Positions 48,344 through 59,088 of a stretch of 64,000 bases of DNA are shown here, in pieces. Position 1 is the stretch's first letter; each line of letters starts with the position of its first letter. A model generated the notes under the pieces. It worked only from the letters and a program-made list of their open reading frames with translations. It ran no database searches and had not been told where the DNA came from. Source of the stretch: Acephala macrosclerotiorum (taxonomy: Eukaryota; Ascomycota; Leotiomycetes; Helotiales; Mollisiaceae); assembly GCA_014904845.1 (NCBI GenBank), contig MU119480.1, forward strand, positions 1 to 64,000, read 5' to 3'. The position numbers and the translations under genes are program-made.

Positions 48344-50224
48344 ATGAACAACACGATTGAGCCGCGTCTGATTGCTCTCCTCAACCACGAACTTTATGGG
48401 ACATCTCCCTCGCTGGACCTACCTCCTCTCCACGATCCCAACATCTTGAAAGCATCTGGACGCCCGCTGTTGTTAGAGCCTGATGCCAGTAAACGAAATG
48501 GCAAGCCGACAGCGAATCCGCAACTAGCTTCGAAGCATAGCTCCTTGCTCAATCCGCTCGATGATGACGAAAAGGCACACCAGGAGAAAAGATCTGGAGA
48601 TGGCGGCGAAAGAGCTCTAGGTGTCTCGTCACCCCAGTCTTTACGAAAGATATTGGACGATGATACAGAACCGACGGTCCCAGTATCTGGAAAGAAGAGA
48701 CATGTGGCAGAGCCCAGTAAGGACGACTTTGTCCAGCTTCCTCAACCGCCAAAGAAGCAGAAGACGACCAAACAGGTGGTTCCGCCGATTATTATTGGGC
48801 TATTTGAGCCTCCGCCACAAGCAACTCTGTTCCCACCTATTGCTTCGAGCTCTTTCCATGACAGCCATGGGAGGAATAGTCTGAACACGGTCCCACCGAA
48901 GGTCAAAGTAGCGAAGGAGACGGAGATCCCCGGACTTGATTCTACGAATAATACCGAGAAGGATGAACCACGAGAAGGGAGGTTAAAAAAGAGGAAACCC
49001 GCGCCGGGAAGGAAGAAGTGGACGGATGAAGAGACCACTGCTCTCTTGTTGGGCGTGGCGAAGCACGGAATTGGTTGTTGGACAGATATCATCAAAGACC
49101 CGACTTTCTCCTTCAATCAGAGATCAGCACTTGATCTCAAAGATCGATTTCGAACATGCTGTCCAGATGAACTGCGAGGAGGGACGAAAGGAAAGGCAAA
49201 GAGTGCAACACAAAGATCAACATCTTCATCAGAGTCAAGCAGAGCGAAGTCCAGGTCCAGCCTCATGTCAGAGAATATTCTTAGAGACGAGGACGAGATG
49301 GATTACAGTCCTCCGGATGAGAGTTCTGCTTCTAGTAAGGGAGAAAAAAGTCGAGCTCATCGAAAGAAGCTAGAGGATCTAGCTCAGTTGGGAATTATAA
49401 CTGAGGTTCCTTTCAGGCAGTCTGACAGACGTGAGAGGCGGCCATTCACGGTTGAGGAAGACGACGCAATACTAGAAGGCTACAGCATGTATGGTTTTGC
49501 GTGGTCACGAATACAGCGTGATCCAAAGTTCAACTTGCAAAGTAGACAGCCCACCGATCTCCGAGACAGATTTCGGAACAAGTATCCTGACAAATTTAAG
49601 AAAGTGGCTGAATTGAAAAAGAAGCCTCCCGTACCCGCTCGGGTGACGTCTGGATCTCAACAATTCAACTCCAGGGGCAAAGAAGACTTGGTGCCTGGCG
49701 GTCCTTTTACTTCTCTGCTCCAGGGCCAAGAGAATGAAGGTCCGTTGTTCGATGTTCCAGGAAAAGAGAACCTCATGGCCTCAACCCAACAGCCATTACT
49801 CCAGTCTTCTTCGAACAGGGAAGGTCTACGAATCCAAGAGATTATCTCATCAGAGCAGGAGCTCTCGAAAACAATGCCTCTACAGCAGTCAAACTCGCTC
49901 TTTGGCTTCAAGGATAACTTCGTCAATTTTGGCGATCAGCCATCTATGGATTCGTCCGATTCCTTACCGTACAGTCAGTCATTTGACTGGAATTCCAATA
50001 TTGCTGCTCCTTTCTACAGTAACTCTGGGGAGATGGATATCTCTCGTTTACTCCTGGACGAGACTTGGCCAGATATCCCAAGCTCTAGTAGCAAAGAGAA
50101 ACAGAGCTTCACCGATTTAAACAGCATTGTCAACACTTCGTCTACCGAGCCTGTCCATAACGTACCGTCGTTCCTCAACTTGTTGAATGATGTTGAAGAT
50201 ATCAATGACGGCCCGTTCGGATGA
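48344..50224 (+). CDS. Teb1/Tay1-like double-Myb DNA-binding protein
   Basis: Intronless, 626 aa. Two Myb/SANT repeats: about residues 223-278 (RKKWTDEETTALLLGVAKHG...CWTDIIKD...RSALDLKDRFR) and about 365-417 (RRPFTVEEDDAILEGYSMYG...WSRIQRD...RQPTDLRDRFRNKYP). This spacing and the LKDRFR/LRDRFR ends are characteristic of the Teb1/Tay1 group, whose members bind TTAGGG-type double-stranded telomeric repeats and related promoter motifs. The remainder is disordered: Ser/Pro-rich N-terminal 200 residues with basic stretches, a Ser-rich linker between the repeats, and a Gln/Ser-rich acidic C-terminus that could activate transcription. Likely nuclear, acting at telomeres or as a transcription factor for ribosomal or housekeeping genes. 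Confidence 0.88.
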   Translation: MNNTIEPRLIALLNHELYGTSPSLDLPPLHDPNILKASGRPLLLEPDASKRNGKPTANPQLASKHSSLLNPLDDDEKAHQEKRSGDGGERALGVSSPQSLRKILDDDTEPTVPVSGKKRHVAEPSKDDFVQLPQPPKKQKTTKQVVPPIIIGLFEPPPQATLFPPIASSSFHDSHGRNSLNTVPPKVKVAKETEIPGLDSTNNTEKDEPREGRLKKRKPAPGRKKWTDEETTALLLGVAKHGIGCWTDIIKDPTFSFNQRSALDLKDRFRTCCPDELRGGTKGKAKSATQRSTSSSESSRAKSRSSLMSENILRDEDEMDYSPPDESSASSKGEKSRAHRKKLEDLAQLGIITEVPFRQSDRRERRPFTVEEDDAILEGYSMYGFAWSRIQRDPKFNLQSRQPTDLRDRFRNKYPDKFKKVAELKKKPPVPARVTSGSQQFNSRGKEDLVPGGPFTSLLQGQENEGPLFDVPGKENLMASTQQPLLQSSSNREGLRIQEIISSEQELSKTMPLQQSNSLFGFKDNFVNFGDQPSMDSSDSLPYSQSFDWNSNIAAPFYSNSGEMDISRLLLDETWPDIPSSSSKEKQSFTDLNSIVNTSSTEPVHNVPSFLNLLNDVEDINDGPFG

Positions 50225-51319
50225 AATGTAGAGATCAGCAGGCCCCACCTATTTGTGAAAGTATAGTCAGTTCTGAATCTTCCTGTCGTGCCCTGACAGG
50301 ATACTGTGGAAACTTCTGCTCCCGAGAGTGATAGATAAATCATCCAAACCACATCAGAACGGATCTTCGATCAACGTTTTGTCGTTTCTCTCTGATCAGC
50401 TAACACGAGTCGAAGGCTCCCTTGCGTTTCGATCAACAGGGAGGCCTTGTGTTTTGAGGGTGTTGTTCTAGGTGCCACAGCACAATTAAGGTGTTTGGTG
50501 GTGTAGTGTAGCACTTTTACTACCATGATAGTAATGCTGGATAGCATACGAAGTACCGCGGGAATGATCAAAATTATAGAGCAGTAGAGTTATCCACGTC
50601 CAAGCTTGAATAACCAAGTTTATTTTATAGCATAATGTCCTGCCGCCTTTCAAATCCATCATCTGTCTTCACTGCTTTACTCCCAATCCTTTTAAGCCTC
50701 GAGCTTGGCTGCTTTTGTCCTTCTGACATTTCAAACTGTTCCCATCACAGCTGAAATATATTCCTACGCCTCGTTTTCGCTAGTATTAAAGATTGGCGAC
50801 CATGACAACCCTATGCTATTTTTGACTTTCCGCTTCAATCTCAACTTCAGATCATGCAGTTCTATCAGTTATCTAAGCTAGTTTGCGACACTAATTAGAA
50901 CCCCAAAAAGCAGCCCGGACAAACATATAGTTCCTTATTTGTCTTGTAGCTTCTAGGTCATTTCGATTGCTAGAGCTCTTGCGGGATTCCTAGAGAACAG
51001 CAGATGGCCACCAAAACGCAGCTGTGACAGAAATAGGTGGGGATGCGAGAGCGAATTTCAGAAGGTGGGTGAAATGGTACACTGGGCTAGTGTTCAAGCC
51101 AAGGCCTGTGCACAATAAATGTGACTTAGATGTAGTATATAGATTGTAGTGCGGCTTCCCTCTCCTACTGGTTTCCAGAATCCAACCCGTTTTTCAAGCC
51201 ATGCACTTCCTCTGCCATACAGCAGTCTTGTCACACGTTCCCAGATATATAAGGGGCATGCCAACAATGCTTAGGCGACTGGATGTAATGCGCGCTACCA
51301 CGACTCCAGGTTCTATCGA
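50225..51319. other. Convergent intergenic region
   Basis: About 1.1 kb between the stops of the Teb1-like gene and the methyltransferase. No coding pattern, RNA gene or repeat is recognised; it presumably includes both 3' UTRs. Confidence 0.5.
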
Positions 51320-52048
51320 TTACTTCCCATCGTCGCCTTCATTCGATATTTTCAAGTCTTTACTCTTTTTTGCAAGCACCCACAAGAATGGCACCTCTCT
51401 ACCATCTTCCGTATCTTTAATGACCATGCTTTCCAGTATTCCAAATCCAGCAGTTTTGAACATTTCCATATTATCTTTCTTATCCCAAGCACTCCAAAAC
51501 ATACTTTTTCCACCGCCTAGCCAGTCACTTTCGTGACTCTCCTTTCCGCCAAAGAGCGCAAGGTTCACGAGCACCATTCCCTCATCTTTCAACCACCGAG
51601 AGATCCTCTTCATAAGCACTACTTGTTCCTCCTGCGGCAAATGAATGAGCGAGTAGAAACCCACGACGCCGTCAAGACTCCCTCCCTCGAACTCCAAATC
51701 CATCATATCTCTCTTTAGAAGCTTCGCTTGAGGAACGTGCTCCTTAGCTAATCGAAGTTGAACATCTGAGATGTCAACACCGGTCACCGTCCCCTCAGAG
51801 CAATGCTGAACTAGGACTTGAGTGCAAGGCACGCCTGCTCCACAGCCAAGCTCCAAGACGTTGGAGTTTCGAGGAAGGTATAGGAGAAGTTTCTCAAGCC
51901 ATGAAGTTCGGGGTGAGGGGTGAGAGGTTGTCCAATCGAGATAGCGTTGCGCTATAGAGTCGTAGCCCTCCTCGACAAGAGACTTGGAAGGGTGTGGCTG
52001 TCTTTGAAGTGCGGATGAGGAAGCTTTGATTTCTTCGACGGCGTCCAT
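51320..52048 (-). CDS. Class I SAM-dependent methyltransferase
   Basis: Intronless, 242 aa, full length for a small Rossmann-fold methyltransferase. Motif I is VLELGCGAGVPCTQVL, motif II GTVTGVDISDVQLRLA, followed by KLLKRDMMDLEF (acidic adenine contact) and the post-motif DGVVGFYSLIHLP. The N-terminal helix SLVEEGYDSIAQRYLDWT and the GVPCTQ variant after the Gly-rich loop fit the fungal Methyltransf_11/25 group. No second domain, signal peptide or membrane segment, so cytosolic. The substrate cannot be inferred from sequence or neighbours. Confidence 0.92.
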   Translation of the reverse strand: MDAVEEIKASSSALQRQPHPSKSLVEEGYDSIAQRYLDWTTSHPSPRTSWLEKLLLYLPRNSNVLELGCGAGVPCTQVLVQHCSEGTVTGVDISDVQLRLAKEHVPQAKLLKRDMMDLEFEGGSLDGVVGFYSLIHLPQEEQVVLMKRISRWLKDEGMVLVNLALFGGKESHESDWLGGGKSMFWSAWDKKDNMEMFKTAGFGILESMVIKDTEDGREVPFLWVLAKKSKDLKISNEGDDGK

Positions 52049-52655
52049 TTCAACTATGTTTGATGTGATTATCGAGACAGATGCGTCATTGTTTCTTGAA
52101 GCTCAACCCTGAGATTGAAGTTTCTCCCCTTTCTACTCGAGGTTCACATGAGTCACGCCGGATGAACTCACCTGCCATCTCCTCCTTTCTGCCCGAGGTT
52201 CACATGGGTCACACCGGATGAACTCACGTGTCATCTCCTCCTTCATTTTCTCCCGCTACCCTTGAAGGCACCAGAGCCAATCGCAATTCTGCATCATATA
52301 GCAGCGCTCGAAACAGAGGCGCTCATCACATGTAGTCCATAGCAAGCTATTTACACGCCTCTGCATCTAAGCTCCCTCGCCGACTCCAACGAATTGGAAG
52401 TCCACGAAACATTTATCATCAAACCTGGTGAACCATGATTTCATTCACCCCTACGTACCTTGAGATGTTTCTCATCATCACATAGAGCACCAGAATGCGC
52501 CAACACCTAGGAGCCGACATAGCGCCACCCCGAATGCTCCCTGCAAATAAGTGCCTAGACATATCTTCCCATATATACAAATAAATCGTGTGGTCTCTTG
52601 CCTGTTTGTTCTCGAGATTCCGCCTCAAATCCAATAAACATTTCATACATCGGCT
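52049..52655. other. Intergenic region with tandem repeat
   Basis: Promoter side of the methyltransferase and 3' side of the WD40 gene. Apart from the 56-bp tandem repeat at 52124-52235 nothing further is recognised. Confidence 0.5.
52124..52235. repeat. 56-bp imperfect tandem duplication
   Basis: Copies at 52124-52179 and 52180-52235 share CGAGGTTCACATG and CCGGATGAACTCAC, with about eight differences; the first bases of a third copy follow. It lies 76 bp upstream of the methyltransferase start, so it may carry duplicated transcription-factor sites. Confidence 0.8.
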
Positions 52656-54881
52656 CTACTCATCAGGCCCCAGATAACCCCTCAAGGCCCTCAAACTTCT
52701 CCTCGTGGTCCTTGGCTCCGGTGGCATATAGAACTCCGGATCAATGTTCAATTTCTGGTCAACTCTCAGTCCCATTCCTGGCTCGGCCTCATCGTCTTCT
52801 GCACCATCGTTCCAGCTATGAACTGTGCATGTGCCAGTCGACATTCCGTAGCCATTCCAGGCAGAGGCAACAATCATAGGCGCATTAGGATGCCAGCTTG
52901 CATCCCTAACACAAGTTCTCCATCGTGCGTTCATAACATCATCATCGTCGTCGTTCCAGCCCATCATTTCGAAACGATGGGTCCGAGGTCGTGAAGCTTT
53001 AGTGGCCTCGCAAACATCAACTGTTCCAGCGAGCGTGGCGTCCATATTCCAGATATAGACCTTACCATCTTCACTTCCAGAATAGACATACCTGGAATTA
53101 GTGCTGGCTGCTGGGGAGAAATGACATCTGATCAACGTCCTCAAGACGCGATGGCCACGGAAGGTGACGAGTGAGTTGTCATAAGGATCAGCATACCAGT
53201 CATCCTCGTCGTATTCGCCCCAGCGGTACTCGAAACGGGTTTCGCGGGCAACGCGACGTTTAGATTTGATGTTTTCGAAGTCACCTGAAGCCATTACCAT
53301 GCGCAGATCCCACAACTTCATGCTTTGGTCTTTGCCGTTGCTTATAATGTAACCTTTGCTTTGTTAGCATCGGTTCCCTCATTTAGAAGGGGAACTCACG
53401 GCCATCGCCTTTGCTGTCAATATAAGTCAACCCCTCGATATGCCCAACGAACGCTCCTGCAGCGCGGCTATCGCCCATACTTCTGGTGTCCCATACTTTC
53501 AGAATGGTGTCGTCAGAACCAGAGTAGAGAATATGAGGGGAAGACTTGTCAGCAAAGCACACAGCATTGACATCCTCATCATGGCCGAAGATTCTGTGCA
53601 ACGGTGTACGAGACTCGATATCATAGACGACAACAGAGCCACCGGTCGTCCCCGCCACTAAAGTTCGGGCGTCGCCAGAATATCGGATGGACCAGATGCC
53701 AAATGATCCCCCAAATCTCGTGCGGAAGCCTAGTCCTGCCCGTCCGTTTCCAGGATCCTGGGCTAGGTCAAGTATATATGGATCGCCTTTGTCGTTTGGA
53801 TCCGTGGGAGCGAGGCAGACTTGACTTTTAATAGATGTATATGCTAGATATCTATTGTCTGGACTCAAAGATGCATCAGTAAGTGTCCATTGCCCGCCTG
53901 GATAATCAACTGTTTTATAGTATCGCCATTTGTATGGGTTCGACGTATCGTACATCCGGACCTTATAGTCCTTGTTGACCGAGAAGAAGAAGTTTCCATC
54001 GTCGGAGAACTGCCCAGAATAGACTGGACTATTATAGTGGATGATCATATCTGCATTGGAAGCAGGAATCATGCCCTGCGATAAGCTTCAGCGGAGTACC
54101 GACATTCTGGAAAATCATATTCTACCTGAGCCATCAAACGATTGTTCAGCCTCTGCTTGGCTGGACTCTCAACTGCAAGCTCTCTATCCAATATTCTCAT
54201 TGCTAATTTCTTCTTCTTTCCAATGTTGTGTTGATCGTTTAAGGTGACCGTCTGGGCTTCATTTGATCCAAAATCTCCCGAGTTCATCAACTCTGCACCC
54301 TTCTCACTTGGGACCTTCGGAAAGCGATTCGGATCTGGCCGTTCTCCTCGTCTCCTCCTATATGGGTTGAAGTCATCGTCATCGTCGTCGTCCATGTCAT
54401 CTTGTGTAAACCTGAAAAGTCTCCCAAGCTCAGAATGCTGTAATAGCCTTAAGAGTCTTCTCTGCCGGGCGACTGTGAATTGAAGTATGAGCAATGTGAT
54501 TCGAAGAAAGTTGAAGGTATGCTGGAGCTCACGTTGTTCGGCATTCGGTGGATCTGCTGCTGCAGCACCATCTTGGGCCTCTTCTTCTTCCTCGATTTCG
54601 AGTTCGACGATCTCACCGTACTCTGTTGCATCGTCTATTACCCCTCATCAGCTTCACCGAAGTGTGAAAAGTGGGGAGTTATAGTATCAGATACCCTCGT
54701 CCTCTTCATCAACCTCGTCATCTTCTGCCCATGCTCCCGGCATTAGATTTTCAATGAGCTCTTCTGTTCCGACGCTGAAATCTTCGGATTCGTCGTCGTT
54801 TGAGGCCCGGCCTGGTTCATAGTCACTCTCCGAGGTTGTCACGAGGGGATCATCCTGGGATTCTGGGTTGTTCGAAGCCAT
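52656..54881 (-). CDS. DCAF11/WDR23-like WD40 protein
   Basis: Five exons: 54881-54695, 54634-54533, 54472-54126, 54075-53400, 53353-52656 (introns 60, 60, 50, 46 bp), 669 aa in frame. The N-terminal 215 residues are acidic and disordered (ESEDFSVG, EEDE, DDDDDDDF). WD repeats follow from HYNSPVYSGQFSDDGNFFFS: LSPDNRYLAYTS, IWSIRYSGDARTLVAGTTGG, GHDEDVNAVCF...YSGSDDTILKVWD, YIISNGKDQSMKLWD, GHRVLRTLIRCHFSP...YVYSGSEDGKVYIW and DASWHPNAPMIVAS. Order and inserts (ETRFEYRWGEYDEDDWY) match fungal relatives of DCAF11 and plant LEC14B, substrate receptors for CUL4-DDB1 ubiquitin ligases. WDxR-like boxes (WDTRSM, WDLRMV) support DDB1 docking. Confidence 0.9.
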
Positions 54882-55737
54882 GATGCCAAATGTGGCAGAA
54901 ATATATGTATTGCTCTCATGCACTCGGCAATGCACGAGATTGTTTGAGGAGCACAGACAATGCAATAGTTGAAGTGGCACGAAACGATGTCTGTAATCAA
55001 TGGACGGAATACGAAGTAGTGACGTATGGAGATAACGCCGCTATCGCCGCGCCCTTATCGATAGCTCGCTTCAAGCTTTTCCCTCCCCCGTCGTCGAGTC
55101 GGATATCTTTCTTCACTCTCACTCTCTGGTGCTCTTTCCACCAAATAATACTTGTGGCAGTTGGAAAGCAAGCGATGCAATGCAAAATAAGTAAGTGCTA
55201 TTGCCAAACGCCCACTCATGGAACTTTGGTCCGGATCATGGCACGATAACAGCAGCAAAGGCCAAGTTCGGAGTTCCTTCTTGAGCTTCACATCGTCAAG
55301 TCACACAAATGACAGCGGCCTTCTGGGACGACCATAAGAATATTCTTCGTCACATCAACAAGCTACTACTCTAGCCAGCTACTCCCTTTATACCAGAGTA
55401 TATTTTTGTGATCGAGTATATTATTCATGGACGCTGATCAGCAAACAACGAAGCTTCTCTTCTTCTGCTTCATTCTCAATCCAGAAAGGCCTCCTCTATT
55501 TCGATCCGAGAGAGCCAATGAACAAGAACATATGCTCGGTCTCTTACGTGAGGTTAAAGTAGCACTTTCAATTCGATCACAAGCGCCGTTCAGCACAAGT
55601 ACTATGTTTACCCAGTGTGGCAGCCATTCAAAATCCTTATAGATATCGTTTTCAAGCAACAACTGAGTTTTTCAAAGAGCTGCCTAGGTATTGAGCCCTC
55701 GCTGCCAGTCATTTTTCATGTGACAACTTCAAAAGCA
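54882..55737. promoter_or_regulatory. Divergent upstream region, WD40 gene and GS-like gene
   Basis: About 850 bp between divergent starts. In the frame of the GS-like gene, codons continue upstream to 55615, but the family-like sequence begins only at 55738. No repeat, RNA gene or recognised site. Confidence 0.45.
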
Positions 55738-56718
55738 ATGGGAAGTCCTATGATGGGAAGTTCGGTCTCGAATGAAATCAAGCACCTCGAAAACTTTCTT
55801 GCAAACAATCCTGATATCAACTTTATTCGGTACCTATGGCTAGATTATTCTGGCATTCTGGCTATTAGAATATGTACAGTACATTTTGCAACGTCACTCG
55901 TGAAAGAACGACAATCTCTAACGACTCTGTGCTCGATCCTCACAGCTCTTGTCATCGAGAACAATACGATTTTAGACGACCTTCTGATGAGACCTGCGAA
56001 TCTGTGGCCTGATTGGTCAAGCTTGAAAGTCTGTCGTTGTCAGCCGCACTATGCCCAAGCCATGTATTGTGTTGATAAGGGTACAGACTTGGGAGGAGAG
56101 GGATTCGGAAGATTTCCGCGCAGACGCCTGCTAGAACCTACGCAGGATGCCAAAACGAAGCATGGCTTAGACTTCCTTATCGGGACAGAGATCGAATTCT
56201 TTATTATGAAAGACACGAAGTGTGGCCCACAGCACTTGGATGCGGTACCCAACACCTACTCGGCGGCAAGTCTGAACAACGAATACTTCTCCGTCATCGA
56301 AGAAATCGTACGTCTTATCACCAAAGCTGGAATTCTTGTGCGACAGTTTCACGGCGAAGGAGGACCTGGTGTATTCGAGATCTTGACCGAGCCATTGCCT
56401 CTGCAATCTGCAGACACGCTGGTCTACTGCCAGGAATCTATCAAGTCGATATGTCGAAAGCACGGATTACATGGAACCATGTCCCCAAAGCCGTTCGAAA
56501 AGTTGACAGGCATTGGTTTACACTACAATGTATCCATGTCTCCCAACGACAAAGAAGACTCATTTCTAGTTGGTCTACTGGATCATTGGAAGGCTTTAGC
56601 CGCGTTCTACACGTCGAACTATGACAACTATACTGGTGTCAAACCTGGGGCACAAGGCACATGGGCTTTTGAGAATAGAACTGCTGCTATTCGAAAGATT
56701 CGTGCTGGTGGCCGCTAA
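55738..56718 (+). pseudogene. Glutamine-synthetase-like protein (FluG-type catalytic domain), C-terminally truncated
   Basis: 326 codons from the likely ATG at 55738. GS beta-grasp region IRYLWLDYSGIL; catalytic-domain motifs LDFLIGTEIEFF, RQFHGEGGPGVFEI, HGLHGTMSPKPF, GIGLHYNVSM and ENRTAAIRKI. The GxGxHxHxS motif reads GLHYNVS, so the second histidine is Asn. The frame stops at RIRAGGR, exactly where family members continue with the ExRxxDxTANMYL segment; about 60 residues that complete the active site are missing. An AT-rich stretch begins right at the stop. This suggests loss of the 3' end by insertion or RIP-type damage, and an inactive enzyme. Intact relatives are amidoligases or regulators related to FluG rather than housekeeping GS. 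Confidence 0.8.
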
Positions 56719-56815
56719 AAGTTGACTAAATTATAATAATTATTTTGCCGTTATATAATAATATAATCGACAATAGGTATTATAAAACTTTATTATGCCC
56801 CAGAAAAAACTATAT
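56719..56815. repeat. Small AT-rich patch after the GS-like gene
   Basis: About 97 bp of strongly AT-rich sequence (for example TTATATAATAATATAATCGA) unlike the surrounding DNA and similar in texture to the large degraded block. It replaces the expected 3' end of the GS-like gene. Confidence 0.6.
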
Positions 56816-57688
56816 TAAATAGTCTATGGACGACCCTAGTATTGAACTCGATCGAGTACACAAGAAGATGAAATGTACTACAATACTTCGAGCCAGTAAG
56901 TCTTCAACGCGTTGTAACGAGTACATCCTAGGAGCCCAGTAACGAGACGTTGAGTTTGGGTTGCAATTAACGCCTGGGAACCGGTTACTGGCAACGTGAC
57001 TGCGGCGTGGTATTCGTGGTCTGGTGATGTCTTGAACGCTACCATGCACACCTCCCAGCTGGATGGGCTTTCGAGTAAAGAACTTTCCGTTAGCACTGGT
57101 ATAGAGAGTATCATACCCCAAGGCTCGACGACCAATGCATCCGTCCTCATTCTAAAGCTCTTGGCTGTCAACGGAAATGGAAATGCAACCTATGATAGTG
57201 AGAATCTTTAGGCCCCGAATTACCTCAGCAATGCAACGATAGTAAATCCTAGACTAAAGCTTGAGAAAGTCGGTGATGTGGAGTGGGCGGTTAAGCCACG
57301 ACGGGAGTCTGCTCCAAATGGCGTAAGGGTTGGGAGTATTTGGGATGGTCCGAAATGCGGGGCACGCACACGTGAACCTGCCAAAATCTTGGCACAAAGT
57401 GACCGAGAGCAAACTCGTCATCGCGCCTTCAACCCCGTCTCAACATCACCAATCAACCACCCATTCAAGTCAAGGCACAACGTTAAACAAGCGTAAGAAC
57501 GTCTCTATTTTCTTTCCTTCTACATCTCATCTATCCTCTTCGCTTTGCTTTCCTTCCTGTCAAGACTTGACGTAGCCAAGGTGACTCAGACGACGCGCCT
57601 TGATTATTCATGTTGCTCGAAAGTATTCTTAATTGATTGACGGACTCACATCTACGTTCTTCGATATTTTCTCTCGAGAACTACCAAC
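56816..57688. other. Intergenic, one weak minus-strand frame
   Basis: A minus-strand frame at 57171-56878 (97 codons) contains protein-like text (DALVVEPWGMILSIPVL, SPSSWEVCMVAFKTSPDHEY) and could be an exon or remnant of an unknown gene; no start context, partner exon or family is recognised. Nearer the DUG3 start the sequence is pyrimidine-rich (TTTTCTTTCCTTCTACATCT), a probable promoter/leader. Confidence 0.35.
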
Positions 57689-58934
57689 ATGTGCCGCTGG
57701 TTTGCCTACATTTCCGCAACGGAGCCGGCGCTCCTCGAAGATGTGCTCGTCACTCCTCCACACTCCCTCAGCAAGCAGGTTCACGAACACTACCTGCCAA
57801 AGCTCCTCTCCCACGATCCAAAGGTCCATGCGGAACCGACGACCGAAGCCGAAATCACTGAGCGAAACAGACTTTTCAATGTGGACGGATTTGGAATGAC
57901 ATGGTACACAAATGCTCACAGTACGTGAAATTCTGCCCTTTGATTGAGGAGATATTCAGAGCCGAGCTCTTCGTGAGCTGCAAACTCGACTCCTCGGCTC
58001 CTCGACTCCTAGATTATACTTGAAATGCCATACTGATCTATCTATAGGCACATTCTCCCATGGCCTCGGAAACATCACTCTCTACCCTGCCGTCTACAAA
58101 TGCATTCAACCTCCTCTCCACGATAGCAACTTCCGAAGCATCTGCGCGAACACCTATAGCAATGTCCTTCTCGCCCATATCCGTGCTGCAACCTCGACAG
58201 CCATCACACCAACCAACAATCATCCTTTCATGTTTGGAATTCATACTGTAATGCACAATGGATACATCTCGTCGTTTGCGAAAATCAAGAGGCAGATGTG
58301 TGAAGAAATGACTCAAGAAGCATACGAGCATATCCAAGGCGGCACCGACACAGAACATTTCGCCGCTCTTTTGATGTCCTACCTATGTCCGGACGAGCCC
58401 GATCTGAAGCAGGAACAGCCGACCGCAGAAGACGAGAGGGTTCCCAAGGCTTGGGGCCTTTACCACGAGCCCTCCGAGATGCAGTTTGCCCTAGAAAGGA
58501 CGATCGCCACGATCATCGGGATTCAATACAAAGTCCTTGGTCAGGCTGCTGAACCAAATGACCTGAACATTTGTGTCACAGACGGCCGCTCCCTCGTTGC
58601 ATGTCGATTCCGAAACCATGCATCCGAACAGCCGCCATCATTATACTACTCGACTACTGCCGGACCTACGCTGAATAGACGGTTCCCGGATCATCCTGCC
58701 GGCCCTGAGGGACCGCACGGATCAAACAAGCACGAGAGAAAGCAGTCTGAGGGTCACAATCCACACGCCAGGAACGCGACAGCAGATCATGGTAAGCATG
58801 TCATCGTGGCGAGTGAGCCATCGACATACAAGGACAAGGAGTGGACTTTGATAGAGAAGAATCGGGTTGTACTTGTGGACAGTACCGGTGAAGTGGACAT
58901 CAAAGAGATGAAAGCTTGGGAAGGGAAGAAATAG
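57689..58934 (+). CDS. DUG3: DUG3-like class II glutamine amidotransferase
   Basis: Two exons, 57689-57920 and 58048-58934 (intron 127 bp), 372 aa in frame. MCRWFAYI supplies the N-terminal nucleophile Cys2 of class II (Ntn) amidotransferases. Other family motifs are NVDGFGMTWYT, LLAHIRAATST, TNNHPFMFG, THxVMHNGYI-type (HTVMHNGYISSF) and GGTDTEHFAALLM. The C-terminus has VIVASEP and the DVKEM-like tail. With Dug2 it forms the gamma-glutamylcysteine/glutathione-degrading complex of fungi (the alternative to gamma-glutamyl transpeptidase), acting in the cytosol. The intron is unusually long for this window and contains a fragment of another gene. Intact, in contrast to its damaged neighbours. 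Confidence 0.93.
57937..57969 (+). repeat. 33-bp exact match inside the DUG3 intron
   Basis: Identical to the reverse complement of 63232-63264, and partial similarity continues for about 35 bases (ACTCG...GGCTCCTC). In the other copy the sequence is part of a membrane-protein coding region reading LIEEIFRAELL. Confidence 0.9.
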
Positions 58935-59088
58935 TTCACTATATTCAGAATAGGGAAATAAATTGGAAGTTGAATACTCAATGTCCGTTCTGTAAGCGCC
59001 ACATTGAAAAGATGACTAGTAGCAAGTACCTGTCAGACATCAAGAGCCTGCCAATGTCAACCATTTTTATTGCTTTTAATTTGCTCTA
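58935..59088. other. Short convergent 3' spacer, DUG3/GH131
   Basis: 154 bp between convergent stops. No gene or repeat is seen. Confidence 0.5.

Noticed and set aside
32700..55000. A secondary-metabolite or other functional gene cluster
   Set aside because: Neighbours are unrelated housekeeping genes (ribosome biogenesis, kinetochore, mitochondrial assembly, GTPase); the methyltransferase has no biosynthetic partners nearby.
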